The notes: generated by a model from the letters alone, not told the origin. A DNA stretch of 8,052 bases from Candidatus Omnitrophota bacterium (GCA_023818865.1 JAMWDF010000108.1:1-8052); one strand, 5' to 3'. Positions 1 through 6,399 are shown, numbered from the stretch's first letter. A program made the numbers and translations.

Positions 1-432
1 CATTATGAAAGAGATGTTTGGCGAGCTAATGTTGTAAGAAATAGTTGGGTAGCTAAACCTGATAGAGAAGAGGCCGGGTTCATTGACGCTGCTGAATTTG
101 AGAAATTACAAAGACAAGGAAATGAAGGAGTAAAAAGATGGATTAATAGCCAAATAGATGGCACTTCTGTGGCCTGCGAAGCGGGCATGCCAGGCAAAAA
201 GAAAAGGGGTCTGGGGGAAATGAATTCTTGCCCACCTGCCCTTTTTGGGTGGTGGGTGTCGCCGAAGGCGACGCGCAAATCAAAATTCAGCGTCAGGATT
301 TCTGTCAAGGTAAGTTCAGATTTCAACCAAAAGGTACCGTTAGGCGATCTTTGGGGGGGATTCGAACTGAGCGAAGGCGTATGCTCCGACGAAGAAAAGG
401 AGCTGAGCGAGTGGCGAACTGAGCCGCAGTAG
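1..432 (+). pseudogene. TIR-like (MTH538/ThsB-type) protein, N-terminal fragment truncated at base 171
   Basis: Frame 1 is open from the left edge to the TAG at 430-432. Residues 1-57 (bases 1-171) read HYERDVWRAN, then RNSW, KPDREEAGFIDAAEFEK and GVKRWINSQIDGTSV. These are the hallmarks of the MTH538 TIR-like family (PF08937/DUF1863), which contains ThsB, the Thoeris sensor that makes a cyclic ADP-ribose-type signal from NAD after phage infection. The opening HY fits the usual N-terminal F-S-F-H-Y strand, so only about eight residues and the start codon should lie left of the window. Family members continue after GTSV with a hydrophobic strand (like VVLIG) and then the rest of the domain. 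Here the frame instead runs into 86 codons rich in K, R, G, S and W with no recognisable domain. The conserved C-terminal half is not found in the following 400 bases. I infer a gene cut by insertion or recombination. A real chimeric protein is possible but less likely. No ThsA-like partner is visible. Confidence 0.7.
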
Positions 433-525
433 GAGGCGAGGTGGCCGCACCCCTCACCATCCGCCTAACTTGTCGGCGGAGAAGTTCTAGTGGCTGGGTG
501 GTTCATCAGGGATAATCCAGCGAGA
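172..525. other. GC-rich segment with many hairpins; candidate structured RNA or mobile-element end
   Basis: This segment starts exactly where the TIR match ends. By eye it can form: a 6-bp stem with a GAA loop (172-177/181-186); a stem at 231-236/251-256 continued inside by CCC/GGG around a T5 loop; an adjacent 6-bp stem with a GAA loop (258-263/267-272); hairpins at 383-387/399-403, 411-415/423-427 and 440-443/448-451; a long-range 8-bp helix (339-346/462-469) enclosing those three; and a 7-bp stem at 493-499/515-521. A 10-base direct repeat (CGAACTGAGC) lies at 363-372 and 415-424. The bases before 172 are about 38% GC by hand count, and this segment is clearly richer. I see no transposase, RNA-guided nuclease or intron-encoded protein, and it does not read as RNase P RNA, tmRNA or SRP RNA. 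The strand is not certain; plus is more likely if it is transcribed with its neighbours. Bases 525-572 after it show nothing recognisable. Confidence 0.4.
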
Positions 526-572
526 TATCGGCAGATGGGAGAAGCCTTTTTGTTGTTTGGTTTGACTAGGTG

Positions 573-602
573 TTGACAGTCGTTTTTTACCTGGGGTATA
601 AT
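573..602 (+). promoter_or_regulatory. Sigma-70-type promoter of the 5S rRNA gene
   Basis: A perfect -35 box TTGACA (573-578) and a perfect -10 box TATAAT (597-602) are separated by 18 bp. The expected start of transcription, six to eight bases after the -10 box, is 608-610. That coincides with the first paired bases of the 5S rRNA. Confidence 0.88.
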
Positions 603-607
603 AGGGC

Positions 608-728
608 GTCTCTGGCAATCATAGCGGAAGGGAAACACCCGTTCCCATCCCGAACACGGTCGTTAAGCCTTCCAGCGCCGATGGTACTGCCTCCGAGAGG
701 AGGTGGGAGAGTAGGTATTGCCAGAGAC
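608..728 (+). rRNA. rrf: 5S ribosomal RNA
   Basis: This is the small RNA of the large ribosomal subunit, about 120 nt, the usual bacterial length. Conserved blocks appear in order: CATAGCGG after the 5' strand, AACACCCGTTCCCATCCCGAACACGG in two parts (helix II/III and loop C), GTTAAGCC, CCAGCGCCGATGGTACTGC, and GTGGGAGAGTAGGT near the 3' end. The terminal helix is exceptionally long and perfect: GTCTCTGGCAAT (608-619) pairs with ATTGCCAGAGAC (717-728). The mature ends may lie a few bases inside these limits. The gene stands alone: no 23S, 16S or tRNA sequence is visible on either side, and it has its own promoter and terminator. It is separated from the downstream protein operon by a second promoter. 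Confidence 0.96.
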
Positions 729-736
729 ATTTTTTT
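717..736 (+). terminator. Intrinsic terminator built from the 5S terminal helix
   Basis: The 3' strand of the 12-bp terminal helix of the 5S rRNA (717-728) is followed by one A and then seven Ts (730-736). The helix therefore probably doubles as the terminator stem. It is a long-range stem closing the whole 5S fold, not a simple short hairpin. Confidence 0.65.
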
Positions 737-770
737 ACCTGCCAACAATTTTCAGTTAGATGGTCTTGGT

Positions 771-799
771 TTGCTGGAAGAAGACTTTTCAGGTATAAT
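771..799 (+). promoter_or_regulatory. Probable sigma-70-type promoter of the EF-G-like/ruv/lptB/uppS operon
   Basis: A perfect -10 box TATAAT (794-799) lies 17 bp after TTGCTG (771-776), a weak -35 box that keeps only the TTG. Transcription would start near 806 and give a leader of about 60 nt before the ATG at 866. This is the only good promoter-like site between the 5S terminator and the first gene. Confidence 0.62.
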
Positions 800-865
800 G
801 TCAAAAGGCAATAGCAGCCTTAGCACTCATTGGGTCACTAACTAACTCCGGGCGAAGGGGGAAGA

Positions 866-2878
866 ATGGGTGATATCTTCAACGTGGGTTTCTTCGGACA
901 TAATAAATCCGGCAAGACAGTTTTAGGAGAATCTATCCTTTTCAAGGCGAAGGCGATTGAGCGGATGGGAGACATTAATGCTGGGACAACTACTTTTGAT
1001 TATGATGAGGAAGCCGTTAGACGACAGATGAGTGTGAATCTCTCTCTGGGGTTCTGTCAATGGCAGAACAAAACCATTTACCTTGTTGACTGTCCTGGTT
1101 ATATGGATTTTGTCGGGGAACAATTGGGAGCGGTAGAAGCGGTGGATGTGGCGATTATCAATGTAGCGGCTAACAGTGGAGTAGAGGTAGGGACTGAACG
1201 GATATGGGAAGTTATTCAGAAGAAAAAGGTACCAGCCATCGTTTTTGTCAACAAACTGGATCTTCCCGAAATCAACCTTAACAATTTATGGGCAGAAATG
1301 GAGAAGTGTTTTGGAGTAAGGCTGGTATTTGTTACTTATCCTGTGTTGCAGGAGAACCAACTGAAAGGCGTGAGTCGGGTGCTTGAATCGGAGCCAACCG
1401 GAGAGGAATATCGTCAGAAAAGTATGGATAGCCTGGCAGAAATTGACGACACCTTGATGGAAAAGTACTTAGAGACTGGCCAGTTATCACGGGAGGAGAT
1501 TTCTTCTCTGATGAAACAGGGTTTGAGAGAAAGACGCATCATGCCGGTCCTGTGCGGTTCCGCCATTAATCTCATCGGAATTGAAGAATTGCTTGACTTT
1601 ATAGTTAGTTTCCTCCCTTCCAGCGAAGAAATGCCGGAATTCGCTGCACGCACGCCAGAAGGAGAGGCGGTCACAAGAAAACCTTCCCGGGATGAACCCC
1701 TGAGCGGTATGATTGTCAAGACAATCTCCGATCCATTTGTTGGCCGGCTTTCCTATCTTCGGGTCCGGTCAGGCAAGCTTCAGGCTAATTCCACTTTGTT
1801 CAATGTTACCCGAGGAGTAAAAGAGAGAGTTGGCAATCTCCTTCGTCTTCAGGGAAAGAAGCAGGAGCCCGTCCCAGAAGCCTATCCTGGAGAGGTAGTA
1901 GCGGTGGCCAAACTGATGGAGTCAAGAACCTTTGATACGTTTTGCGACCCTGGGGCACCCATTGTTTATGCAGCGCCGGCGATTCCGGAGGCTGCAGTTT
2001 CTTACTCTATCGCCCCAAAGGTGAAGGGAACCGAGGACAAGTTGGGTAACGCCATTGGCCGGATAACCGAAGAGGACCCCACCATCAAAGTGTTTAGAGA
2101 CCCGGAGACTGGGGAGACAATTATTTCCGGAATGGGGGATGTTCATCTGGATGTGACCATTAACAAATTCAAGAATCGTTACGGAGTGGAGGTAGAAAAA
2201 GGTATACCAAAGATAGCCTATAAAGAAACAATTACAACCTCTGCCCAGGGTGAAGGAAAGCATAAGAAACAGACTGGAGGTAGGGGGCAATACGGTCATT
2301 GCTTTGTGAAAGTGGAACCATTGCCCCGGGGAGCTGGCTATGAATTTGTGGATGAGATTGTCGGCGGAGCTATTCCCAGAAATTTTATTCCGTCAGTAGA
2401 GAAAGGAGTTAGAGAAGGGTTGCTGCGAGGAGTTCTGGCACGCTACCCGATTGTTGATATCCGGGTGCGGCTCTATGATGGGTCCTATCATGTGGTGGAC
2501 TCGTCAGATATTGCTTTTCAACTCGCGGGTATTCTGGCAGTGCAGAAAGCAGTTCAAGAAGCCAAGCCTATTCTTTTGGAGCCAATCGTTAATGTGGAAG
2601 TCAGGGTTCCCCAAGAGTTTGTCGGTGATATTATTGGGAGCATTAATGCTAAACGAGGCCGGGTCTTGGATATGTCCGCCAGCGGTAACACCCAGATAGT
2701 CAAGGCCCAGGTTCCGCTGGCGGAGATGTCAGGTTACACTAGTGAAATCAGGTCTATCACCAGCGGGAAAGGCTCTTACTTGATGGCTTTCTCCCACTAC
2801 GAAGAGGTGCCGGCTCACTTGGCGGAAAGAATCATTGATCAACGGCGGCGAGAAAGAGAAGAAAAGGCAGCCTCATAG
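866..2878 (+). CDS. Elongation factor G-like translational GTPase (EF-G-like paralogue)
   Basis: 670 residues with the whole EF-G domain order. The GTPase domain holds G1 GHNKSGKT (11-18), G3 DCPGY (75-79), G4 NKLD (129-132) and G5 GSA (231-233). Domain II begins near 280 (GMIVKTISDPFVGRLSYLRV), domain III near 375-450, domain IV carries GRGQYGHCFVKVEP (472-485) and the DGSYHVVDSSDIAF tip region (538-551), and domain V is the last 100 residues or so. True EF-G has AHVDHGKTT and DTPGH; this protein lacks the second-motif histidine that activates GTP hydrolysis and has tyrosine there. That is usual for the EF-G-like clade (for example mycobacterial FusA2), so I read it as an accessory factor, not the main translocase. 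Its exact role is not known to me. The ATG at 866 is preceded by a G-rich Shine-Dalgarno (AGGGGGAAG). It is the first gene of the operon, with no rpsL, rpsG or tuf neighbours, which also argues against the main fusA. Confidence 0.93.
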   Translation: MGDIFNVGFFGHNKSGKTVLGESILFKAKAIERMGDINAGTTTFDYDEEAVRRQMSVNLSLGFCQWQNKTIYLVDCPGYMDFVGEQLGAVEAVDVAIINVAANSGVEVGTERIWEVIQKKKVPAIVFVNKLDLPEINLNNLWAEMEKCFGVRLVFVTYPVLQENQLKGVSRVLESEPTGEEYRQKSMDSLAEIDDTLMEKYLETGQLSREEISSLMKQGLRERRIMPVLCGSAINLIGIEELLDFIVSFLPSSEEMPEFAARTPEGEAVTRKPSRDEPLSGMIVKTISDPFVGRLSYLRVRSGKLQANSTLFNVTRGVKERVGNLLRLQGKKQEPVPEAYPGEVVAVAKLMESRTFDTFCDPGAPIVYAAPAIPEAAVSYSIAPKVKGTEDKLGNAIGRITEEDPTIKVFRDPETGETIISGMGDVHLDVTINKFKNRYGVEVEKGIPKIAYKETITTSAQGEGKHKKQTGGRGQYGHCFVKVEPLPRGAGYEFVDEIVGGAIPRNFIPSVEKGVREGLLRGVLARYPIVDIRVRLYDGSYHVVDSSDIAFQLAGILAVQKAVQEAKPILLEPIVNVEVRVPQEFVGDIIGSINAKRGRVLDMSASGNTQIVKAQVPLAEMSGYTSEIRSITSGKGSYLMAFSHYEEVPAHLAERIIDQRRREREEKAAS

Positions 2879-2899
2879 ATAAGGAGAATTAGATACAAA

Positions 2900-3451
2900 A
2901 TGGTTCGCGTAGAAATCAAAGGGTTGGTAGTCAATGTGAGCACGCTTTCCCCGGTGGTGGTGCTCCGAAGCGAAGACGGAAGTGTTTTACCGATTGTCAT
3001 TGGTTTTTTTGAGGCGCAGGCAATTCTTTTGGGGTTGGAAAAGGCGTCTTTACCTAGGCCGTTAACCCATGACTTGATGCTTAATTTGCTCAAAGAATTG
3101 GGCGGAAAACTGCTTCGGTTGGAGATTCACAGTCTTAAAGAAGGAGTTTATTATGCCCATCTGGTCGTTCAGATTCATGACCAGGTACAAACCATAGACT
3201 GTCGCCCAAGTGATGGTCTGGCCTTAGCTTTGCGCAGCCAGTCTCCCATTTTTGCTTCTGAGGAACTGCTGGAAAAGGCAGATACCATCAAGGAATATGA
3301 GGGCAAGAAGTTTATTAAGTCTAATCAACTGGACCAGCCGATAGATGCCCGGGAGGCAGAAGAATTTAGAAAGGTTATTGAAGGGTTAAGTGCCAGGGAT
3401 TTCTGGAAACAATTAAGGAAGGAGACCGAGTCAGAGTCGGAAGAAACTTAG
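2900..3451 (+). CDS. Bifunctional nuclease (BFN/DUF151) family protein
   Basis: 183 residues matching the BFN domain (PF02577). The conserved blocks are LPIVIGFFEAQAI (30-42), PRPLTHDL (52-59), YYAHLVV (84-90) and the signature DCRPSDGLALALR (100-112). Some plant and bacterial members have been reported to show RNase and DNase activity, but the cellular job in bacteria is unsettled. The tail (about 148-183) is charged and helical, with an EEFRKVIEGLSARDFWKQL-type segment common in the family, and then a glutamate/serine-rich end. No signal peptide or membrane segment is visible, so it is probably cytosolic. The start is set by AAGGAG (2881-2886), 13 bases before the ATG, which is slightly long. 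It lies 21 bp after the EF-G-like gene. A 6-bp hairpin follows its stop. Confidence 0.88.
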   Translation: MVRVEIKGLVVNVSTLSPVVVLRSEDGSVLPIVIGFFEAQAILLGLEKASLPRPLTHDLMLNLLKELGGKLLRLEIHSLKEGVYYAHLVVQIHDQVQTIDCRPSDGLALALRSQSPIFASEELLEKADTIKEYEGKKFIKSNQLDQPIDAREAEEFRKVIEGLSARDFWKQLRKETESESEET

Positions 3452-3455
3452 GTAA

Positions 3456-3472
3456 GGCTGAGAAAATCAGCC
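3456..3472 (+). promoter_or_regulatory. Hairpin in the leader of yebC
   Basis: GGCTGA (3456-3461) and TCAGCC (3467-3472) form a perfect 6-bp stem with a GAAAA loop. It lies entirely within the 33-base gap after the DUF151 stop and ends two bases before the yebC ribosome binding site GGAGG (3475-3479). No T-tract follows, so it is not an intrinsic terminator. It might modulate yebC translation or mRNA stability; this role is inferred. Confidence 0.45.
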
Positions 3473-3484
3473 AGGGAGGGAAGC

Positions 3485-4237
3485 ATGTCCGGACATTCAA
3501 AATGGGCCAGCATAAAACATAAGAAGATGGCCACTGACGCTAAACGGGGGAAGGCTTTTACTAAGCTTATCCGAGAAATTATGATGGCGGCCAAGGTTGG
3601 CGGAGCCAACCCAGAGTCAAATCCCCGTTTGCGGATGGCCATTGAGCGCGCTAAGGCGATCAATATGCCCAACGATAACATTCAACGGGCGATCAAGAAA
3701 GGCAGCGGGGAGGAAGGCGGGATGGCCTTAGAGACAGTTACCTATGAAGGGTATGGACCAGGTGGAGTAGCCATCTATGTGGAAGGTTTGACTGATAACA
3801 AGAACCGGTGTGCGGCTGAGGTCCGGTCAATTTTTTCGCGGTATAATGGCAACATGGCTGGGGCAGGAAGCGTTTCCTGGATTTTTGAGCGCAAGGGGCA
3901 GATTACTCTGAAAAGAGACCTGATTGAAGAGGATGAACTGATGGGATTAGTTCTGGATGCAGGAGCAGAAGATTTGCAGACTGGTGATGATTACTACCAG
4001 ATTACTGTAGCCGCAGAGAATTTCGAAAATCTGAAGAAGAAACTGGAGGAGCGGGGATTAAAACTAGAGCAGGCTATGGTCACTCTGGTTCCCAAGAATA
4101 CTGTCCGGGTAGAAGGAAAGGAGGCCGAACAGTTGTTGAAATTACTGGATCAGTTAGAAGAGTGCGATGATATCCAGAATGTCTATGCTAATTTTGACAT
4201 TCCGGACGAAGTCTTGGAGGCTGTCTCCAAACAGTAG
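3485..4237 (+). CDS. yebC: YebC/PmpR-family protein (TACO1-like)
   Basis: 250 residues, the usual full length. It begins with the family signature MSGHSKWASIKHKK, followed by DAKRGKAFTKLIREI (18-32). It also has NPRLRMAIERAKAINMPNDNIQRAI (46-70), YEGYGPGGVAI (87-97), DNKNRCAAEVR (104-114) and GSVSWIFERKG (128-138). Members were long annotated as transcriptional regulators (PmpR in Pseudomonas). More recent work links YebC and its mitochondrial relative TACO1 to translation of polyproline-type stalling sequences, so a ribosome-associated role in the cytosol is likely. The ATG has a strong GGGAGG site at 3474-3479 with a spacing of five bases. It sits directly before ruvC, a very common placement. 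Nothing in it is truncated or odd. Confidence 0.96.
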   Translation: MSGHSKWASIKHKKMATDAKRGKAFTKLIREIMMAAKVGGANPESNPRLRMAIERAKAINMPNDNIQRAIKKGSGEEGGMALETVTYEGYGPGGVAIYVEGLTDNKNRCAAEVRSIFSRYNGNMAGAGSVSWIFERKGQITLKRDLIEEDELMGLVLDAGAEDLQTGDDYYQITVAAENFENLKKKLEERGLKLEQAMVTLVPKNTVRVEGKEAEQLLKLLDQLEECDDIQNVYANFDIPDEVLEAVSKQ

Positions 4238-4270
4238 TTATCAGGGAAAGCCCAGCGAGGTCTCAAAACG

Positions 4271-4744
4271 TTGGTTATACTCGGAATTGATCCGGCAGTT
4301 AACAGTCTGGGATTTGGGGTGGTAGAAGAGAACCGGGGAATATTAAAGGTACTAAAAAGCGGTTGTCTTCGCCCCGGAGTCAAGAAATCCTTTACGGAAA
4401 AGTTTGCCTTCCTCACCAGGGAAATCAATAACCTGATTGAGCAAGTTCAGCCTGATAAAATCGCCATTGAAGAGATCTATCTTGGAGAAAATGTGCGGGT
4501 TGCTCTGAAGATTGGCCAGATTATTGGGATGGTGATGGGCCTAGCTTTGAGAAGAGATATTCCCTGGGTTTTAATCCCGGTGCGAGAGGTGAAACAAAAT
4601 TTAGTGGGGCATGGGGCCGCCAGGAAAGAACAAGTTAGATTTATGGTGGAGCAACTCACCGCCAACCGGAAAGTTTCCAACTTTGACGAGAGCGATGCCC
4701 TGGCAGTGGCCATCGCCTGTGTTTTTGACGGGAAACGAAGATGA
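4271..4744 (+). CDS. ruvC: Crossover junction endodeoxyribonuclease RuvC
   Basis: 157 residues, somewhat shorter than the 173 of E. coli. RuvC is a dimeric, magnesium-dependent resolvase that nicks Holliday junctions symmetrically, working with RuvAB in recombination repair. The RNase H-like fold shows all four catalytic acids: D7 in ILGIDPA, E67 in IAIEEIY, and D139 and D142 in FDESDALAVA. Other conserved stretches are ALKIGQIIG (78-86) and VREVKQNLVGHGAARKEQV (104-122). The start is TTG at 4271, giving MVILGIDP directly. No ATG lies close upstream in frame, and a GAGGT site (4257-4261) stands nine bases before it. The stop overlaps the ruvA start by four bases (ATGA). Confidence 0.95.
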   Translation: MVILGIDPAVNSLGFGVVEENRGILKVLKSGCLRPGVKKSFTEKFAFLTREINNLIEQVQPDKIAIEEIYLGENVRVALKIGQIIGMVMGLALRRDIPWVLIPVREVKQNLVGHGAARKEQVRFMVEQLTANRKVSNFDESDALAVAIACVFDGKRR

Positions 4745-5331
4745 TCAGTCTGCTTGAAGGTCGACTGATAGAAAAAGCACCTACTCAGGTGACCGTGGAG
4801 GTTAATGGCGTGGGTTATTTGCTCCAAATCCCAGTATCAGTCTACGAAAGCTTGGGAGAGTGTGGCAGTCCAGTTCGGTTTTATACCACGCTTTATGTTC
4901 GGGAAGAAAAACTAGAACTTTACGGGTTTGCTAGCCAGGAGCAGAGGCAGGTTTTCCAGTTACTAGTGACTATTCCTGGGGTTGGGCCCCGGGTCGCCTT
5001 AAGGATTCTCTCGGGAATGACACCAGCTCAGCTCCAGGAGGCGATTGTTCGTCAGGACACAGCTCTTCTTACCCGGGTGCCAGGTATTGGCAAGAAGCTC
5101 GGGGAAAGATTGGTCACTGAGTTGAAAGAACAGTTTTCCCGGTTACCCTTGGGGAAAATAGAGAAGGTTGGACCAGCTGCCGAGACAGTGGCTGACGCTA
5201 TTGAAGCCCTGGTGATTCTTGGCTACAAGAAAAGTCAAGCCATCTCCTGTGTTAACGCGATTGCCAGAGAATGGCAGGGGCGACAGCTGAGTACAGAAAC
5301 CTTGATTAAAGAAGCTTTGAAGAGGCTCTAA
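4741..5331 (+). CDS. ruvA: Holliday junction branch migration complex subunit RuvA
   Basis: 196 residues, close to the usual 200. RuvA tetramers hold the four-way junction in a flat open form and recruit the RuvB motor. Domain I (about 1-62) is the OB-fold beginning MISLLEGRL. Its acidic pin, REEKLELYGF (54-63), keeps two glutamates at the positions that separate the strands. Domain II has two helix-hairpin-helix motifs, IPGVGPRVA (78-86) and VPGIGKKLG (113-121), that bind the backbone. Domain III (about 148-196), with ETVADAIEALVILGY, contacts RuvB. The ATG at 4741 overlaps the ruvC stop, and only a weak purine-rich stretch precedes it, so translation is probably coupled to ruvC. Confidence 0.96.
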   Translation: MISLLEGRLIEKAPTQVTVEVNGVGYLLQIPVSVYESLGECGSPVRFYTTLYVREEKLELYGFASQEQRQVFQLLVTIPGVGPRVALRILSGMTPAQLQEAIVRQDTALLTRVPGIGKKLGERLVTELKEQFSRLPLGKIEKVGPAAETVADAIEALVILGYKKSQAISCVNAIAREWQGRQLSTETLIKEALKRL

Positions 5332-5352
5332 GCAGCTTAAGGAGAAATCGTG

Positions 5353-6399
5353 ATGCCGCCAGAAGAAAAGGAGAAAAACTCAAAAGATGTTAATCCTACG
5401 ACTGGTCTGGCTACTTCGGAGGATATTCGCTATGAGGTCGCTCTCCGGCCAAAGACTTTTGTTGAGTTTGTCGGGCAGTCAAGGGTCAAGGAAAATCTGG
5501 AAGTGTTTATCGCGGCAGCCAGAGCCAGAGGTGAGGTGCTTGATCACGTTCTTTTTCACGGTCCGCCGGGGATCGGTAAGACTACCCTGGCTTACATCAT
5601 TGCTGAAAGTATGTCAGTGACCATCAAGGCGACTTCCGGACCAGTGATTGAAAAGGCTGGGGATCTGGCTGGCATACTCACCAATCTAGGGGAAAGGGAT
5701 ATTCTTTTCATTGATGAAATTCATCGTTTGCCTCGGGCGATTGAGGAATATCTGTACAGCGCTATGGAAGACTATTCCATTGACATTATGCTGGGGGAAG
5801 GCCCGAAAGCCCGCACCGTGAAAATTCCTATCAAGCCCTTCACCCTGGTTGGGGCGACCACCAGGATTGGGCTTTTAACCTCTCCTTTACGCAACCGGTT
5901 TGGAATACTCCATCGCCTGGATTACTATACGGTTGAAGAATTGATTCAGATTGTCTTACGGTCAAGTAAGATTCTTCAGGTGGAAATTGATCAGGCGGGA
6001 GCCAGGGAAATTGCCCGGCGGGCAAGAGGGACTCCCCGGGTGGCCAATCGTCTTCTTCGTCGGGTCAGAGACTATGCTCAGGTTAAGGGGACAGGGGCAA
6101 TTACCCAAGAGATAGCCTGTTTGGCCCTGGATATGATGGATGTGGATAACGAGGGTTTAGACGAAATGGACAAGACTATTCTGGAAACCATCATTCACAA
6201 GTTTGGGGGTGGACCGGTAGGGTTGAAAAGTCTGGCAATTGCCGTGGGTGAAGAGACAGATACAATTGAGGAAGTTTACGAGAGCTACCTGGTCCGTAAG
6301 GGTTTCCTGAAAAGGACGCCCCAGGGGAGAGTGACGACTCCCCTGGCTTATAAGCACCTGGGATTGATTACTCCCCGGGAGGAACAACGGCTGTTGTGA
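5353..6399 (+). CDS. ruvB: Holliday junction branch migration ATPase RuvB
   Basis: 348 residues from ATG 5353. A GTG at 5350 directly before it would add one residue. AAGGAG at 5339-5344 is eight bases from the ATG and five from the GTG, so I prefer the ATG. RuvB is the hexameric AAA+ motor that pumps DNA through the RuvA-bound junction. The motifs in order are ALRPKTFVEFVGQ (about 30-42), Walker A GPPGIGKTT (70-78), Walker B ILFIDEIH (117-124), sensor 1 GATTR (167-171), the arginine-finger region SPLRNRFG (177-184, usually SPLRDRFG), and sensor 2 GTPRVANRLLRRVRD (226-240). A winged-helix DNA-binding domain forms the last 80 residues or so. The N-terminus has an extra charged stretch of about 20 residues before the RuvB core. 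It lies 21 bp after ruvA and overlaps the next gene by four bases. Confidence 0.96.
   Translation: MPPEEKEKNSKDVNPTTGLATSEDIRYEVALRPKTFVEFVGQSRVKENLEVFIAAARARGEVLDHVLFHGPPGIGKTTLAYIIAESMSVTIKATSGPVIEKAGDLAGILTNLGERDILFIDEIHRLPRAIEEYLYSAMEDYSIDIMLGEGPKARTVKIPIKPFTLVGATTRIGLLTSPLRNRFGILHRLDYYTVEELIQIVLRSSKILQVEIDQAGAREIARRARGTPRVANRLLRRVRDYAQVKGTGAITQEIACLALDMMDVDNEGLDEMDKTILETIIHKFGGGPVGLKSLAIAVGEETDTIEEVYESYLVRKGFLKRTPQGRVTTPLAYKHLGLITPREEQRLL

Noticed and set aside
3..326. Minus-strand open frame of 107 codons
   Set aside because: It lies opposite the TIR fragment, whose plus-strand translation is a clear family match, and it has no recognisable domain.
353..372. Minus-strand tRNA T-arm (GTTCGAATCCCCCC when read on the minus strand)
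   Set aside because: The 5' half of the T stem does not pair, and no anticodon arm, D arm or acceptor stem can be built around it.
339..469. Integron attC site, because GTTAGGC and GCCTAAC resemble the R' and R'' core sites
   Set aside because: In an attC the RYYYAAC core comes first and GTTRRRY second; here the order is reversed. No matching partner core lies within about 130 bases on either outer side, and no integrase is visible.
172..525. Group II intron, RNase P RNA, tmRNA or SRP RNA
   Set aside because: I cannot find the domain V stem, the conserved RNase P core sequences, the tmRNA ends or the SRP Alu/S-domain motifs. The unassigned call is safer.
172..525. CRISPR array
   Set aside because: The repeats are only 8-10 bases and irregularly spaced, with no repeat-spacer pattern.
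530..558. Intrinsic terminator before the 5S promoter (GGC...GCC followed by TTTTT)
   Set aside because: The stem has only three pairs with an 11-base loop, which is too weak to call.
1922..2299. 125-codon minus-strand frame inside the EF-G-like gene
   Set aside because: It is a shadow of a conserved coding region whose plus-strand protein is continuous and matches EF-G throughout.
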